Source: an uncultured Bacteroidota bacterium (GTDB lineage: Bacteria; Bacteroidota; Bacteroidia; 2-12-FULL-35-15). From it: a stretch of 15,585 nt of DNA. Numbering within the stretch: the stretch's first letter is position 1; every line of letters begins with the position of its first letter. Under the pieces are notes generated by a model. It saw nothing but the letters and a program-made list of their open reading frames with translations. It was not told the DNA's origin and made no database searches. The position numbers were made by a program, and so were the translations under genes. This document shows, piece by piece, positions 1 through 7,340 of the stretch. The stretch lies in the NCBI GenBank assembly GCA_903881065.1, contig CAIRRW010000546.1, positions 1 through 15,585 on the forward strand, in the 5' to 3' direction.

Positions 1-122
1 AAGAATGATAAATAAATAAAATACATTCTTATTTTCGTACTGTTGATTCCTAATTTTTTGCCCCACCATTCACATACACCAAATGCACGAGTCTCGAACC
101 AATGTTGAATTTCTTTTATCAT
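1..122 (-). CDS. PspC-domain small membrane protein, N-terminal part (cut by window edge)
   Basis: Reading the minus strand from an ATG at 122 gives 40 complete codons with no stop before the window ends, beginning MIKEIQHWFE. The stretch FGVCEWWGKKLGI followed by a hydrophobic run starting MYFIYLSF matches the beginning of the PspC family (phage-shock protein C type): an amphipathic start, a Trp-rich Gly-containing segment, then a transmembrane helix. Small stand-alone PspC-like proteins of about 60-70 residues are common in Bacteroidota and often sit beside DUF2851 genes, as here, 108 nt downstream of that gene on the same strand. They are presumed inner-membrane proteins; their role outside the classical phage-shock response is not established. 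The C-terminal part is outside the window, so length and stop cannot be seen. The call rests on recognised motif order, not on an alignment. Confidence 0.75.
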   Translation of the reverse strand, partial: MIKEIQHWFETRAFGVCEWWGKKLGINSTKIRMYFIYLSF

Positions 123-138
123 TTTTAATATTATTAGA

Positions 139-178
139 CCTCACCCCCAACCCCTCTCCTTGAAAAAAGGAGAGGGGA
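139..178. repeat. CCCCTCTCC hairpin repeat, copy 1
   Basis: CCCCTCTCCTT at 151-161 pairs perfectly with AAGGAGAGGGG at 167-177 around a 5-nt GAAAA loop. It is preceded by GACCTCACCCCCAA. The 27-nt core is identical to copy 2 at 7355-7381 and differs from copy 3 (inverted, 7446-7472) at one base. It sits between the DUF2851 stop and the PspC-like start, where it could act as a transcript stabiliser or weak terminator, but no U-tract follows on the minus strand. Hairpins of this sequence type are common between genes in Bacteroidota genomes; no function is known to me. Confidence 0.85.
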
Positions 179-230
179 GACTATGTGTGAAGTTCTTTGT
201 TACTACATTTTTATTTAGAATCTAAAATTA

Positions 231-1502
231 CTAATTTTTCAGCAGGTAATTGCCGACTGAACAATTTAAACACTTTTTATTAGTACAGTACTCATTTTTA
301 AGTTGCAGTAAAGCCTGTGTGGAATAAGCCGTTTCTGCTGAAATGCCCAACACTTTCCATTTAGTAATTATCGAATTTTTTTCTCCTTCTGTCTGTTCCA
401 AAAACTTTAAAGCACGCTCCACATATTTTTCATTGTCCTTTTGTTTACCATACACAAATAGAAATGGAACAATTGTGTTAATTAAAATAGTATTAATAGA
501 ATCATTGCCAAGGTGCTTTATTTTATGTTTCGATTCTTTATCAAAAATATAATGCGTATGCCAATATACCGATGCTTCCACATTCATAAGCTTTTTCAAC
601 TCATTATAACTTTCCATTTCTATTATTTTAGAAAACAAATGAGTAGAAGTATAAATGAGATTGGCAAACATGGAGATTCGGATAGTAGGGAAATTAACCG
701 GTCGCAGCCGGAGGAATTTCCATAGATGTTTGTCAATAGATTTCAATTTATATTTCTGTTTCAGAAACACATATTCATTCTGTAACTTCTGTAAATAGGC
801 ATCTTCATAGTGCTCATCCAAAAATCCAGCCTGACCGAATAACAATGCTTCTATCTGCAAAAGGCTGCTTTTATGTTTAGCTATAATTAGTGAAGGCAAT
901 GATTTTGCAAGCAATTCAAATGGTTCGGCATTTGTTTTGAAACCAAAATTACGGGCAAGCAATTGATAAAATGTTTCTTCCCAATTATTAGTATTCAATG
1001 CAAGATTATCAATTATTGTTTTCGATTTGCGTTCGAGCCGTTCCAGCAAAAGCTTGTCGATGGTGCTGTTTACAATAAATGGAGGAACGGCAGCAATTTG
1101 TTTTTCGCAAGGAATCCAATCTTTGTTTGATTTAAAATAGAGATAGTTTTGGATTACCTTTTCACTTATTTTATCTTTTAATTCAATTGTAGGAATTGTT
1201 TCGCCTGATATTCTTTTCAATACAATATCAGCATTAAATACTACATGCAGTATAATATTATCGTATGCATTATCATTTTGATGATTGTGTTTTTGCCAGT
1301 CGCTTGCATTTATATGCACCTCCACATTGCCTGCCCACAAAGTGTCTCCCACCTTTATTTTTGCATTGAAAAAGTCGGGGCCGGCATCGCTGTTATGTTG
1401 CCCTACTTTTATTATTTCCACCTGTTCATTATCAATCGTAAACAAATCAAATTGATTAAACAACTTGAATTTCCAGATATAATGCAAAAACTCTTCATTC
1501 AT
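231..1502 (-). CDS. DUF2851 family protein
   Basis: This 423-residue protein is a full-length member of DUF2851, a family largely confined to Bacteroidota and of unknown function. The N-terminus carries the family's conserved block GQHNSDAGPDFFNAKI (about residues 34-49) and then an EVH...SDW..H.H..D..Y..ILHVV pattern (about 61-88), rich in His and Asp. The C-terminus ends with Cys406, Cys411 and Cys414 (C-x4-C-x2-C), which looks like part of a metal-binding site, although a fourth ligand is not obvious. There is no signal peptide or membrane segment, so it is probably cytoplasmic. The ATG at 1502 fits the usual family start (MNEEFLHYIW). It is separated from the upstream TPR gene by 384 nt, so it likely has its own promoter; I could not identify one. 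The next gene downstream is the PspC-like gene. The family assignment is firm; any enzymatic role would be a guess. Confidence 0.9.
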   Translation of the reverse strand: MNEEFLHYIWKFKLFNQFDLFTIDNEQVEIIKVGQHNSDAGPDFFNAKIKVGDTLWAGNVEVHINASDWQKHNHQNDNAYDNIILHVVFNADIVLKRISGETIPTIELKDKISEKVIQNYLYFKSNKDWIPCEKQIAAVPPFIVNSTIDKLLLERLERKSKTIIDNLALNTNNWEETFYQLLARNFGFKTNAEPFELLAKSLPSLIIAKHKSSLLQIEALLFGQAGFLDEHYEDAYLQKLQNEYVFLKQKYKLKSIDKHLWKFLRLRPVNFPTIRISMFANLIYTSTHLFSKIIEMESYNELKKLMNVEASVYWHTHYIFDKESKHKIKHLGNDSINTILINTIVPFLFVYGKQKDNEKYVERALKFLEQTEGEKNSIITKWKVLGISAETAYSTQALLQLKNEYCTNKKCLNCSVGNYLLKN

Positions 1503-1886
1503 TATTTTGTAAAGCTACACAATAGTTTAGTGGTTCATTGGTTTATTTCAGAACACAATTGAACATACAGGATGAGCTTCAGGAGATGAGCCATAATATT
1601 GACGTTGCGGTATAATAAAATAACAAGAAGCAAAGGAGACTCAAATAGGTTCTACGTTCGAGCGGGGAGTAGAATCACTCGAGCGTTAAACCTTATTTGG
1701 TCTCCGTAGAGATTATTTAGCCCTCAGAACAAGCAATAACATTGAGTTAAACGTATAGTATTACAAATGATAATAGCTCCACCCTTGATATGAACGACTA
1801 TGCAAGTGGTATTTATTCTTACAGATAACTGATGTAAATAAAAATGTGGTGAACTGCAAGTTGGTGGTGCAGTAAAGTCTTATTGT
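1503..1886. other. 384-nt gene-free spacer with one long hairpin
   Basis: Between the TPR gene and the DUF2851 gene I find no open frame with a plausible start and no tRNA or rRNA signature. The only strong structure is the 71-nt hairpin at 1635-1705, listed separately. A TAnnTTTG-like octamer (TAGCTTTA on the minus strand, 1510-1517) lies only 7 nt before the DUF2851 ATG and is too close to be trusted as its promoter. Confidence 0.7.
1635..1705. repeat. Long inverted repeat (71-nt hairpin)
   Basis: GGAGAC (1635-1640) pairs with GTCTCC (1700-1705), CAAATA (1642-1647) with TATTTG (1694-1699), GGTT (1648-1651) with AACC (1689-1692), and ACGTTCGAG (1654-1662) with CTCGAGCGT (1678-1686, one G-U pair). 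T1641 and T1693 are bulged or facing, and two mismatched positions separate the two halves of the stem. The loop is 15 nt (1663-1677). About 25 paired positions in 71 nt is far more than chance would give. It lies about 180 nt downstream of the TPR stop, with no U-run after it on either strand, so it is a poor intrinsic terminator. It could be a structured RNA, a REP/MITE-like unit or a protein-binding palindrome. Confidence 0.8.
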
Positions 1887-2543
1887 TTATCCCGGTAGTC
1901 TAGCTATATATTTATCCATCTCCGTTATTTGCTTCACAATCTCAGCCGTTTTAGGCTTCAATGCTTTTGCTTTTCTGAAATGATCTTTTGCTATTTTGTT
2001 TTGTTTGCGTTGTATTTCTATTGAGCACAATTGCAGATGACACGCTGCGGTGCTTTCTTTATCAGGGATTCCTGCTTTTAATGCTGCTATTAAATTCAAT
2101 CGTGCTTCTTTTGTTTGTCCTTTTTTCAATTGAATAAAAGCAAGCTGCATCAAATTTGTCCCTTCCATATCACCCACTATTTTCGATTTCGTTTTCATCC
2201 CCTTACGTATGCTGTCTTCCGCACCGGCAAGGTTATCCGTAGCCATCATCAAATTACTTTGAATCATATAATATGCCGAACGAATAGGTTTAAAAAGCAA
2301 TCTCGGAAACTTTATTTGAGCAAGGTATTTTTGTGCCTGTTCTATCTCTCCGTCTTGCACTGCTTCCTGAACTATTCGCATGGTGCCCATCATAAAATAC
2401 AACAACAACGAAATACCCGCAGTAATATATAGCAGCCATGCTGTAATTTCATCTTTTAAATAATGAGATAGAATTCCCAATCCGATAAATAAAATGATTA
2501 TCGGCAACCGATAAACGATGTAAAACTTCAATACTTTTTTCAT
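1887..2543 (-). CDS. Membrane-anchored TPR-repeat protein
   Basis: The 218-residue product has two N-terminal hydrophobic helices (about residues 13-28 and 34-53) joined by a short charged loop. The rest is helical, with TPR-like pairs in which small residues recur (A-x2-YL/F patterns near 62-93, 95-115, 128-158 and 163-197), for example the segment around LAFIQLKKGQTKEARLNLIAAL. This fits an inner-membrane anchor with a soluble TPR scaffold that binds other proteins. No catalytic motif is visible. The ATG overlaps the pyrF stop by 4 nt (ATGA), so translation is probably coupled and the gene belongs to the prfA-pyrF operon. I do not recognise a named family or partner. The position after pyrF does not by itself suggest a role in pyrimidine synthesis. 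Confidence 0.75.
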   Translation of the reverse strand: MKKVLKFYIVYRLPIIILFIGLGILSHYLKDEITAWLLYITAGISLLLYFMMGTMRIVQEAVQDGEIEQAQKYLAQIKFPRLLFKPIRSAYYMIQSNLMMATDNLAGAEDSIRKGMKTKSKIVGDMEGTNLMQLAFIQLKKGQTKEARLNLIAALKAGIPDKESTAACHLQLCSIEIQRKQNKIAKDHFRKAKALKPKTAEIVKQITEMDKYIARLPG

Positions 2544-3397
2544 AGATATTCTTCTAATAATTGTTTCATTTCTATTTGTAAATTCTTCGCTTCTGTACTC
2601 GCTTTCTCTGCAAAATCAGTTCCTTCACTCGCATATATTATCCCTCTTGATGAGTTGACCAACAGTCCGCATTGTTCATTCATTCCATATTCTGCTACCA
2701 TCGACAAACTTCCGCCCTGTGCACCCACACCAGGCACCAGTAAAAAATGCTCAGGAATTAATTCTCTTATATCAAACAAAGTTTCCGCTTGCGTAGCTCC
2801 TACCACATACATCATATTATCTTCATTACCCCACAACATCGATGTTGTAATCACTTCTTCAAACAAATAATACTCATCATTAGCTTCAACTTTTGAACTT
2901 TGAACTTTAAACTTTAAACTCTTCATCTGAAAATCATCTGCACCTTTATTCGAAGTAAGCGCAAGTACTATCACCCATTTATTTTTATACCGAAGAAAAG
3001 GCGTAACACTGTCTTCGCCCATATAAGGAGACACCGTTATTGAATCAAAATTCATTGTTTCCAAAAACGCTTTTGCATACATTGCCGATGTATTTCCAAT
3101 ATCTCCGCGCTTTGCATCAGCTATCGTGAAAATATCCTTACACGTTTCATTAATATAATTAATCGTTTTCTCCAGACTAACCCAACCCTTCACACCTTGC
3201 GATTCATAAAAAGCAGAGTTAGGTTTATAAGCCACACAATATTCTTTTGTCGCATCAATAATCTGTTTATTGAATTCAAATATCGGATCTTCTGCAGTCA
3301 ATAAATGTTTCGGAATCTTAGTAATATCCGTATCAAGCCCCACACAAAGAAAACTTTGTTTACGTTTAATATTCTCGAATAATTCCGTTCTTGTCAT
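2540..3397 (-). CDS. pyrF: Orotidine 5'-phosphate decarboxylase (long PyrF type)
   Basis: This enzyme decarboxylates orotidine 5'-monophosphate to UMP, the last step of de novo pyrimidine synthesis, in the cytoplasm. The 285-residue sequence shows the hallmarks in order: FLCVGLDTD near residues 16-23, YKPNSAFYES (57-66), the catalytic DAKRGDIGNT (94-103, with Lys96 and Asp99 of the charged network), SPYMGEDS (123-130), and the phosphate-binding VPGVGAQGG (221-229) with a C-terminal NSSRGIIYAS. Length and motif spacing fit the longer type found in Bacteroidota and many other bacteria rather than the roughly 230-residue E. coli type. Residues about 158-172 (KMKSLKF...-like, Lys/Ser/Val-rich) are encoded by a heptamer tandem repeat and look like an in-frame insertion in a surface loop. 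The gene follows prfA by 20 nt and overlaps the TPR gene. All catalytic motifs are intact, so it is probably active. Confidence 0.95.
   Translation of the reverse strand: MTRTELFENIKRKQSFLCVGLDTDITKIPKHLLTAEDPIFEFNKQIIDATKEYCVAYKPNSAFYESQGVKGWVSLEKTINYINETCKDIFTIADAKRGDIGNTSAMYAKAFLETMNFDSITVSPYMGEDSVTPFLRYKNKWVIVLALTSNKGADDFQMKSLKFKVQSSKVEANDEYYLFEEVITTSMLWGNEDNMMYVVGATQAETLFDIRELIPEHFLLVPGVGAQGGSLSMVAEYGMNEQCGLLVNSSRGIIYASEGTDFAEKASTEAKNLQIEMKQLLEEYL
2885..2921 (-). repeat. Heptamer tandem repeat inside pyrF
   Basis: On the minus strand the sequence runs as heptamers of the form RAGTTYA: GAGTTTA, AAGTTTA, AAGTTCA, AAGTTCA, then a degenerate AAAGTTG. It is read in frame in pyrF as a Lys/Phe/Val/Ser-rich stretch. 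The same word family (AAAGTT, AACTTTGGACTTT) makes up the hairpin between pstS and pstC at 8516-8597, so it appears to be a dispersed repeat type of this genome. Confidence 0.75.
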
Positions 3398-3417
3398 CTT
3401 TAATCCTTAACTATTTC

Positions 3418-4494
3418 TTACACCCCAATGCCGCCTTCTTTCATACGTTCAGCATTCTCAGCCAGGTTCAGCGCATCTATCATCGGCTGAATATCACCAT
3501 CCATAAAATCAGTAAGATTATACACCGTCATATTTATTCTATGGTCAGTAATTCTATTCTGAGGATAGTTATAAGTACGAATCTTTTCAGAGCGGTCACC
3601 TGTCGAAACCATTGTTTTACGTTTCTTCGCCTCCGCTTCCAACTTCTTATTCATTTCCATCTCGTATAATTTAGTACGAAGCATAGTCATCGCTATCTCC
3701 CTGTTTCCAAGCTGTTTCCTATCCTTCTGACTTATACAAACAATCCCCGTAGGTTTATGCGTAATCATAACCTTTGATTCCACCTTATTCACATTCTGAC
3801 CACCGGCACCACCAGAGCGGGCAAACTGTATTTCCAAATCAGCCGGATTAATCACCACATCCACTTCTTCCGCTTCCGGCATCACTATCACAGTAGCTGC
3901 CGAAGTATGCACACGCCCCATCGTTTCAGTAAGCGGAACACGCTGCACACGATGCACACCCGATTCAAACTTCAAAATCCCATAAGCATTCTCACCAGTC
4001 ACCTCACATATCACCTCCTTATATCCACCCGCAGTTCCATCATTAAAATCTATCACCTCCAGCTTCAATCCCTTGTTATCACAAAACCTGGTATACATCC
4101 GGTACAAATCCCCCGCAAAAATACTCGCCTCATCACCACCCGTACCCGCACGTATTTCTATCACACAATTCTTCGCATCCTCCGGGTCTTTCGGCACAAG
4201 CATCTGACGAATCTCCTCCTCCATCTGTTCCTTCTTCGGCAGCAGCTCCTCCATATCCAACTTCGCCATTTCCTTCAGCTCCTCATCCTTTTCAGTAGCA
4301 AACACATTCTTATTAAACTCAATATTATCCACAACATTTTTGTACTTATGGTACGCCTCCACCACAGCCGTCAAATCCTTATATTCCTTATTGAACTTCT
4401 TAAACTCCTTCATATCGCCAATAACCTTAGGATCCGAAAGTTTTTGTTCAACCTCTTCCCATCTTCTTTTAATGGCAGCTAATTTTTCTAACAC
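3418..4494 (-). CDS. prfA: Peptide chain release factor 1
   Basis: RF1 recognises UAA and UAG in the ribosomal A site and triggers hydrolysis of the peptidyl-tRNA ester. The 358-residue length is standard. The domains are in order: an N-terminal helical domain (about 1-100), IRAGTGGDEASIFAGDLYRMY (115-135), the codon-recognition PxT tripeptide as PLT (187-189) in the RVPLTETMGRVHTSAATV context, and the GGQ motif (231-233) in SGGAGGQNVNKVES. RF1 rather than RF2 is indicated by PxT instead of SPF. The start codon is GTG at 4494: the frame above it has no ATG before an in-frame TAA at about 4525, and MLEKLAAIK matches the usual RF1 start. It is the first gene of an operon with pyrF (20-nt gap) and the TPR gene. 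An AT-rich TATAAT-like stretch lies directly upstream. Confidence 0.97.
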   Translation of the reverse strand: MLEKLAAIKRRWEEVEQKLSDPKVIGDMKEFKKFNKEYKDLTAVVEAYHKYKNVVDNIEFNKNVFATEKDEELKEMAKLDMEELLPKKEQMEEEIRQMLVPKDPEDAKNCVIEIRAGTGGDEASIFAGDLYRMYTRFCDNKGLKLEVIDFNDGTAGGYKEVICEVTGENAYGILKFESGVHRVQRVPLTETMGRVHTSAATVIVMPEAEEVDVVINPADLEIQFARSGGAGGQNVNKVESKVMITHKPTGIVCISQKDRKQLGNREIAMTMLRTKLYEMEMNKKLEAEAKKRKTMVSTGDRSEKIRTYNYPQNRITDHRINMTVYNLTDFMDGDIQPMIDALNLAENAERMKEGGIGV

Positions 4495-4662
4495 TTTATT
4501 ATAATTATAATTTGGGGTGCGAAGTTAACAAAAAAGCCTATTGTAAGTGATAAGGAAGTATTACAAAATAAAATGAATAACTCCGATAAGAATACGGAAG
4601 CTATAGCAATAAACTAATACCTTTCGGATATAGCTATTATCAGCAGGTATGAATATGAAAAT

Positions 4663-4685
4663 ACAGTTCTTTAATAATGAACTGT
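4663..4685. terminator. Possible terminator hairpin after phoU
   Basis: ACAGTTC (4663-4669) pairs with GAACTGT (4679-4685) around a 9-nt AT-rich loop. It begins 10 nt past the phoU stop on the minus strand, and a short U-containing stretch (ATTTTC) follows. The stem is only 7 bp and the U-tract is weak. It is the best candidate for ending the pst operon before prfA. Confidence 0.4.
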
Positions 4686-4695
4686 GATGAGTGAC

Positions 4696-5370
4696 TTATT
4701 TACTCTTCTCCGTTTTGGAACGGTGTTTTAAAACCTTTGCCTCGATGTAAAATATAATCTCTTCCGCCATGTTTTTTGCCTGATCCCCTACCCGTTCCAG
4801 TTTACGGATGATAGAAAGTAAATATAATGCGCCTTCAATCTTATCGGGATTGGCACGGATATAATCAGCAATTATCTTATTTGCATTTATATTTATTTCA
4901 TCCACCAGCTCATCCTGCTTGAACACCTGACGCGCCAATGTGGTATCCTCTTTATCAAAAGCTTCAAGAACTACTTCCATCATATTGTTGGTGGCAAGGT
5001 ACATCTCCACTACTCGAGTAAGTTCCAAAACCTGTTTATCAAAAGTATGATCCACATTCAATACAAACTTTGCAATCCCTTCCACTATATCACCGGTACG
5101 TTCCAGATTATTATTTATTTTGAGAACCGCCAGAACAAAGCGCAAATCAACTGCCACAGGATTAAAAAGAGCGAATAAATTTTCACAATCTCTGTCGAGT
5201 TTTAATTCATACGCGTTCACACGGCGTTCGCTAAGAATAACTTCGCGAGCCAAATCCTTATCTAATTTAATCAGGGATTCTTTGCCTTTGTTTAATTGCA
5301 GATTCACAAGCGTCCACATTTTTATTGTTTCTGCTTTCAGGTGTTGTAATTCAACGTCGAGATGTGTCAT
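4696..5370 (-). CDS. phoU: Phosphate signalling protein PhoU
   Basis: PhoU is a cytoplasmic helical protein that links the PstSCAB transporter to the PhoR/PhoB two-component system, keeping the regulon off when phosphate is plentiful. The 224-residue product has the two tandem PhoU half-domains, each with its metal-binding-type signature: E90-R-T-G-D94 in NNLERTGDIVEGIA and E192-R-V-G-D196 in RKLERVGDQAKNMAEE. The segment LFNPVAVDLRFVLAVLKI (about 67-85) is also typical of the family. Size matches the usual 215-240 residues. The ATG at 5370 gives the normal MTHLD start. It is the last gene of the pst operon, 51 nt after pstB. PhoR and PhoB themselves are not in the window. Confidence 0.96.
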   Translation of the reverse strand: MTHLDVELQHLKAETIKMWTLVNLQLNKGKESLIKLDKDLAREVILSERRVNAYELKLDRDCENLFALFNPVAVDLRFVLAVLKINNNLERTGDIVEGIAKFVLNVDHTFDKQVLELTRVVEMYLATNNMMEVVLEAFDKEDTTLARQVFKQDELVDEININANKIIADYIRANPDKIEGALYLLSIIRKLERVGDQAKNMAEEIIFYIEAKVLKHRSKTEKSK

Positions 5371-5421
5371 TTTATTTAATTAGATTAAAGTTATAAAGTT
5401 TCAAGTTTGTAAATCGTAGTA

Positions 5422-6180
5422 CTATCCAAATCTTCCGGTAATGTAATTCTGAGTTTTTTCGTGTTTTGGATTAGTAAATATTTCCTTGGTATCGTTGTAT
5501 TCGAGCAACTCGCCAAGATAAAAGAAAGCAGTTTTATCACTTATCCTTGCAGCCTGTTGCATGTTGTGTGTTACTATAAGTATAGTATAATTCTTCTTCA
5601 ATTCGTAAATAAGTTCTTCCACTTTAGCTGTAGAAATCGGGTCGAGAGCCGACGTAGGTTCATCAAGCAAAAGTATTTCGGGGTTCATGGATATTGCTCT
5701 GGCAATGCATAAACGCTGTTGCTGACCGCCCGACAGGAATGTTCCTTTTTTGTGCAAACTGTCTTTCACCTCATCCCACAAAGATACTTTGGTAAGTGCT
5801 GATTCTACAATCTCATCACGTTTTATTTTGTCCAACTTAATTCCGTTAAGCGAATATCCTGCCACCACATTCTGATAAATACTCATTGTAGGAAACGGAT
5901 TGGGGCGTTGGAACACCATGCCAATCTTACGTCTCAACACAATCAGATTCATCTTGTAAACATCATCGCCATCAAAATATATTTTACCGCTTGCAGTTGC
6001 ATCGGGAGTAAGTTCGTGCATACGATTTACACAACGTACAAAAGTTGTTTTGCCACAGCCCGATGGTCCCATTACCGCCACAACATTATTGTTCTGTATT
6101 TCCATATTGATGTTTTTCAACACCTGATTCTTCCCAAAAAACGCATTAAAATTCTCTGCTTTTAAAATTGTACTCGCCAT
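5422..6180 (-). CDS. pstB: Phosphate ABC transporter ATP-binding protein PstB
   Basis: PstB is the ATPase that drives phosphate import through PstC/PstA at the cytoplasmic face. With the start chosen here the protein has 252 residues and all nucleotide-binding motifs: Walker A GPSGCGKTT (38-46), Q-loop Gln91 in VFQRPNPFP, signature LSGGQQQR (149-156), Walker B ILLLDEP (169-175) and the switch His205 in VTHNM. The PNPFP segment after the Q-loop is typical of PstB. The frame stays open back to 6252, but I place the start at the ATG at 6180 (MASTILKAENFNAFFG): the extra 24 residues would lie inside pstA, resemble no PstB N-terminus, and an AAAGAAG precedes the inner ATG. The start overlaps the end of pstA by 19 nt, implying translational coupling. 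Confidence 0.96.
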   Translation of the reverse strand: MASTILKAENFNAFFGKNQVLKNINMEIQNNNVVAVMGPSGCGKTTFVRCVNRMHELTPDATASGKIYFDGDDVYKMNLIVLRRKIGMVFQRPNPFPTMSIYQNVVAGYSLNGIKLDKIKRDEIVESALTKVSLWDEVKDSLHKKGTFLSGGQQQRLCIARAISMNPEILLLDEPTSALDPISTAKVEELIYELKKNYTILIVTHNMQQAARISDKTAFFYLGELLEYNDTKEIFTNPKHEKTQNYITGRFG

Positions 6181-7007
6181 CTTCTTTGTGCTATTTTTGT
6201 TATTATATTTAAAATTAATATTACCGATATTAGTATAAATGCCGCTCCCCACGCCAGTTTATGCCAGTCTTCATACGGACTGATTGCATAGTTAAAAATA
6301 ACTGCGGGCATGCTGCTTATCGGTTTCATAAGGTTGGTATTCATAAATGGATTGCCGAAAGCGGTAAATAATAAAGGTGCTGTTTCGCCGGCAACCCTTG
6401 ATACGCTTAGGATTGTGCCTGATAATATCCCTGTAATCCCCGAAGGAAGTATTACTTTTAAAATTGTACGGTAATACGGTACGCCCAATGAAAGTGATGC
6501 TTCCTTTAATGAATCGGGAATAAGTTTTAATGTTTCTTCAGTTGATTTTATTATTGACGGAAGCATCAAAAGCGTCAATGCCAAACTTCCTGAAAAGGCG
6601 GAGAAGCCTCCCATGGTTTTCACTACCCATAAATAAATAATTATACCTATTACGATGGATGGTATTCCCTGCAATACATCCACCGAAAGCAGCACCCAAT
6701 ATGCAAATTTGCTTTTCCGGTATTCGCTTAAGTAAACGCCGATGCATACTCCGAATGGAATTGCTATAATTGATGCAACAAGTACAATTATTGCGCTGCC
6801 GACAAGTGCATTTGCTATTCCGCCGCCTGTTTCGCCCACCGGTTTTGGCAAATTAACAAGGAAGCTCCAGTTAATTGCGCTTATTCCTTCCTTGAAGATA
6901 CGGTATAATACCAGCAGCAACGGCAATGTGCAGACTGAAGTAAATACAATTACGATTCCTTTGAAGAAAAGGTTCTTGAAATTACGATATTTTATGTTTT
7001 TGTCCAT
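6162..7007 (-). CDS. pstA: Phosphate ABC transporter permease PstA
   Basis: PstA is one of the two inner-membrane permeases forming the phosphate channel. The 281 residues hold about six transmembrane helices (first near 15-36, then 66-95, 103-130, 140-152, 190-212 and 255-272). The cytoplasmic coupling loop EASLSLGVPYYRTILKVILP (169-188) is the ABC-permease EAA motif that docks on PstB. Other PstA features are GGGIANALVGS (61-71), GIPSIVIG (114-121) and SVSRVAGETAPLLFTAFGN (201-219). The ATG at 7007 gives the expected short cytoplasmic N-terminus. It overlaps pstB by 19 nt downstream, but 486 nt of repeat-rich DNA separates it from pstC upstream, which is very unusual for partner permeases that must be made in equal amounts. 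Confidence 0.96.
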   Translation of the reverse strand: MDKNIKYRNFKNLFFKGIVIVFTSVCTLPLLLVLYRIFKEGISAINWSFLVNLPKPVGETGGGIANALVGSAIIVLVASIIAIPFGVCIGVYLSEYRKSKFAYWVLLSVDVLQGIPSIVIGIIIYLWVVKTMGGFSAFSGSLALTLLMLPSIIKSTEETLKLIPDSLKEASLSLGVPYYRTILKVILPSGITGILSGTILSVSRVAGETAPLLFTAFGNPFMNTNLMKPISSMPAVIFNYAISPYEDWHKLAWGAAFILISVILILNIITKIAQRRWRVQF

Positions 7008-7141
7008 TTTAGACGATTAAAAGCTTCTTATTTTATTTATTTACTTCCTAATTCTTGTCATTAATTGACTCTTTAGGTGGTCTTTTGTATGCGATTTTGT
7101 ATCTGCCAAAAAATTTGGATACAATTCCCTTAACATTTACC

Positions 7142-7163
7142 TGTCCGCCAAACTCTCAGGGTA
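7142..7163 (+). repeat. CCGCCAAACTCT repeat, copy 1 (direct)
   Basis: This 22-nt unit starts TGTCCGCC and matches the reverse complement of copy 3 (7226-7247) at 21 of 22 positions (C instead of T before AGGGTA). It lies in direct orientation to copy 2, 43 nt upstream of it. It could pair with copy 3 as an alternative to the 7187-7244 hairpin. Confidence 0.85.
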
Positions 7164-7186
7164 GAGTTTCCTAAAGATTTACCTAC

Positions 7187-7244
7187 CCGCCAAACTCTTA
7201 GGGTACAGTTCCGGCTACGTTTTTGTACCCTAAGAGTTTGGCGG
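7187..7244. repeat. Perfect 20-bp inverted repeat (copies 2 and 3)
   Basis: CCGCCAAACTCTTAGGGTAC (7187-7206) is followed after 18 nt by its exact reverse complement (7225-7244). As RNA this is a 20-bp perfect stem with an 18-nt loop, placed in the pstC-pstA spacer. No U-run follows on the minus strand. Together with copy 1 it gives two direct and one inverted copy, so two mutually exclusive hairpins are possible. It looks like a dispersed palindromic repeat; its effect on pstA transcript levels is unknown. Confidence 0.9.
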
Positions 7245-7340
7245 ACACCTTTCCGTGTACAGAACGCTACCCAAATTGTCTGTCATTTTCAATACTTTAA
7301 GAACTTTTTACAGATTTAACACTGTAATATTCCTTTTTTC

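Noticed and set aside
1510..1517. TAGCTTTA as the DUF2851 promoter -7 element
   Set aside because: It mismatches TAnnTTTG at the last base and ends 7 nt before the start codon, leaving almost no leader.
1651..1692. tRNA-like GTTCGAGC loop in the 1635-1705 hairpin
   Set aside because: No acceptor, D or anticodon arms can be drawn around it; the sequence folds as one long stem.
3907..4482. 191-codon plus-strand frame opposite prfA
   Set aside because: It is a His/Leu-rich antisense shadow of a clear prfA gene.
6181..6252. Extended N-terminus of pstB
   Set aside because: It lies fully inside pstA, is Asn/Lys-rich and resembles no PstB start. The ATG at 6180 begins the conserved sequence.
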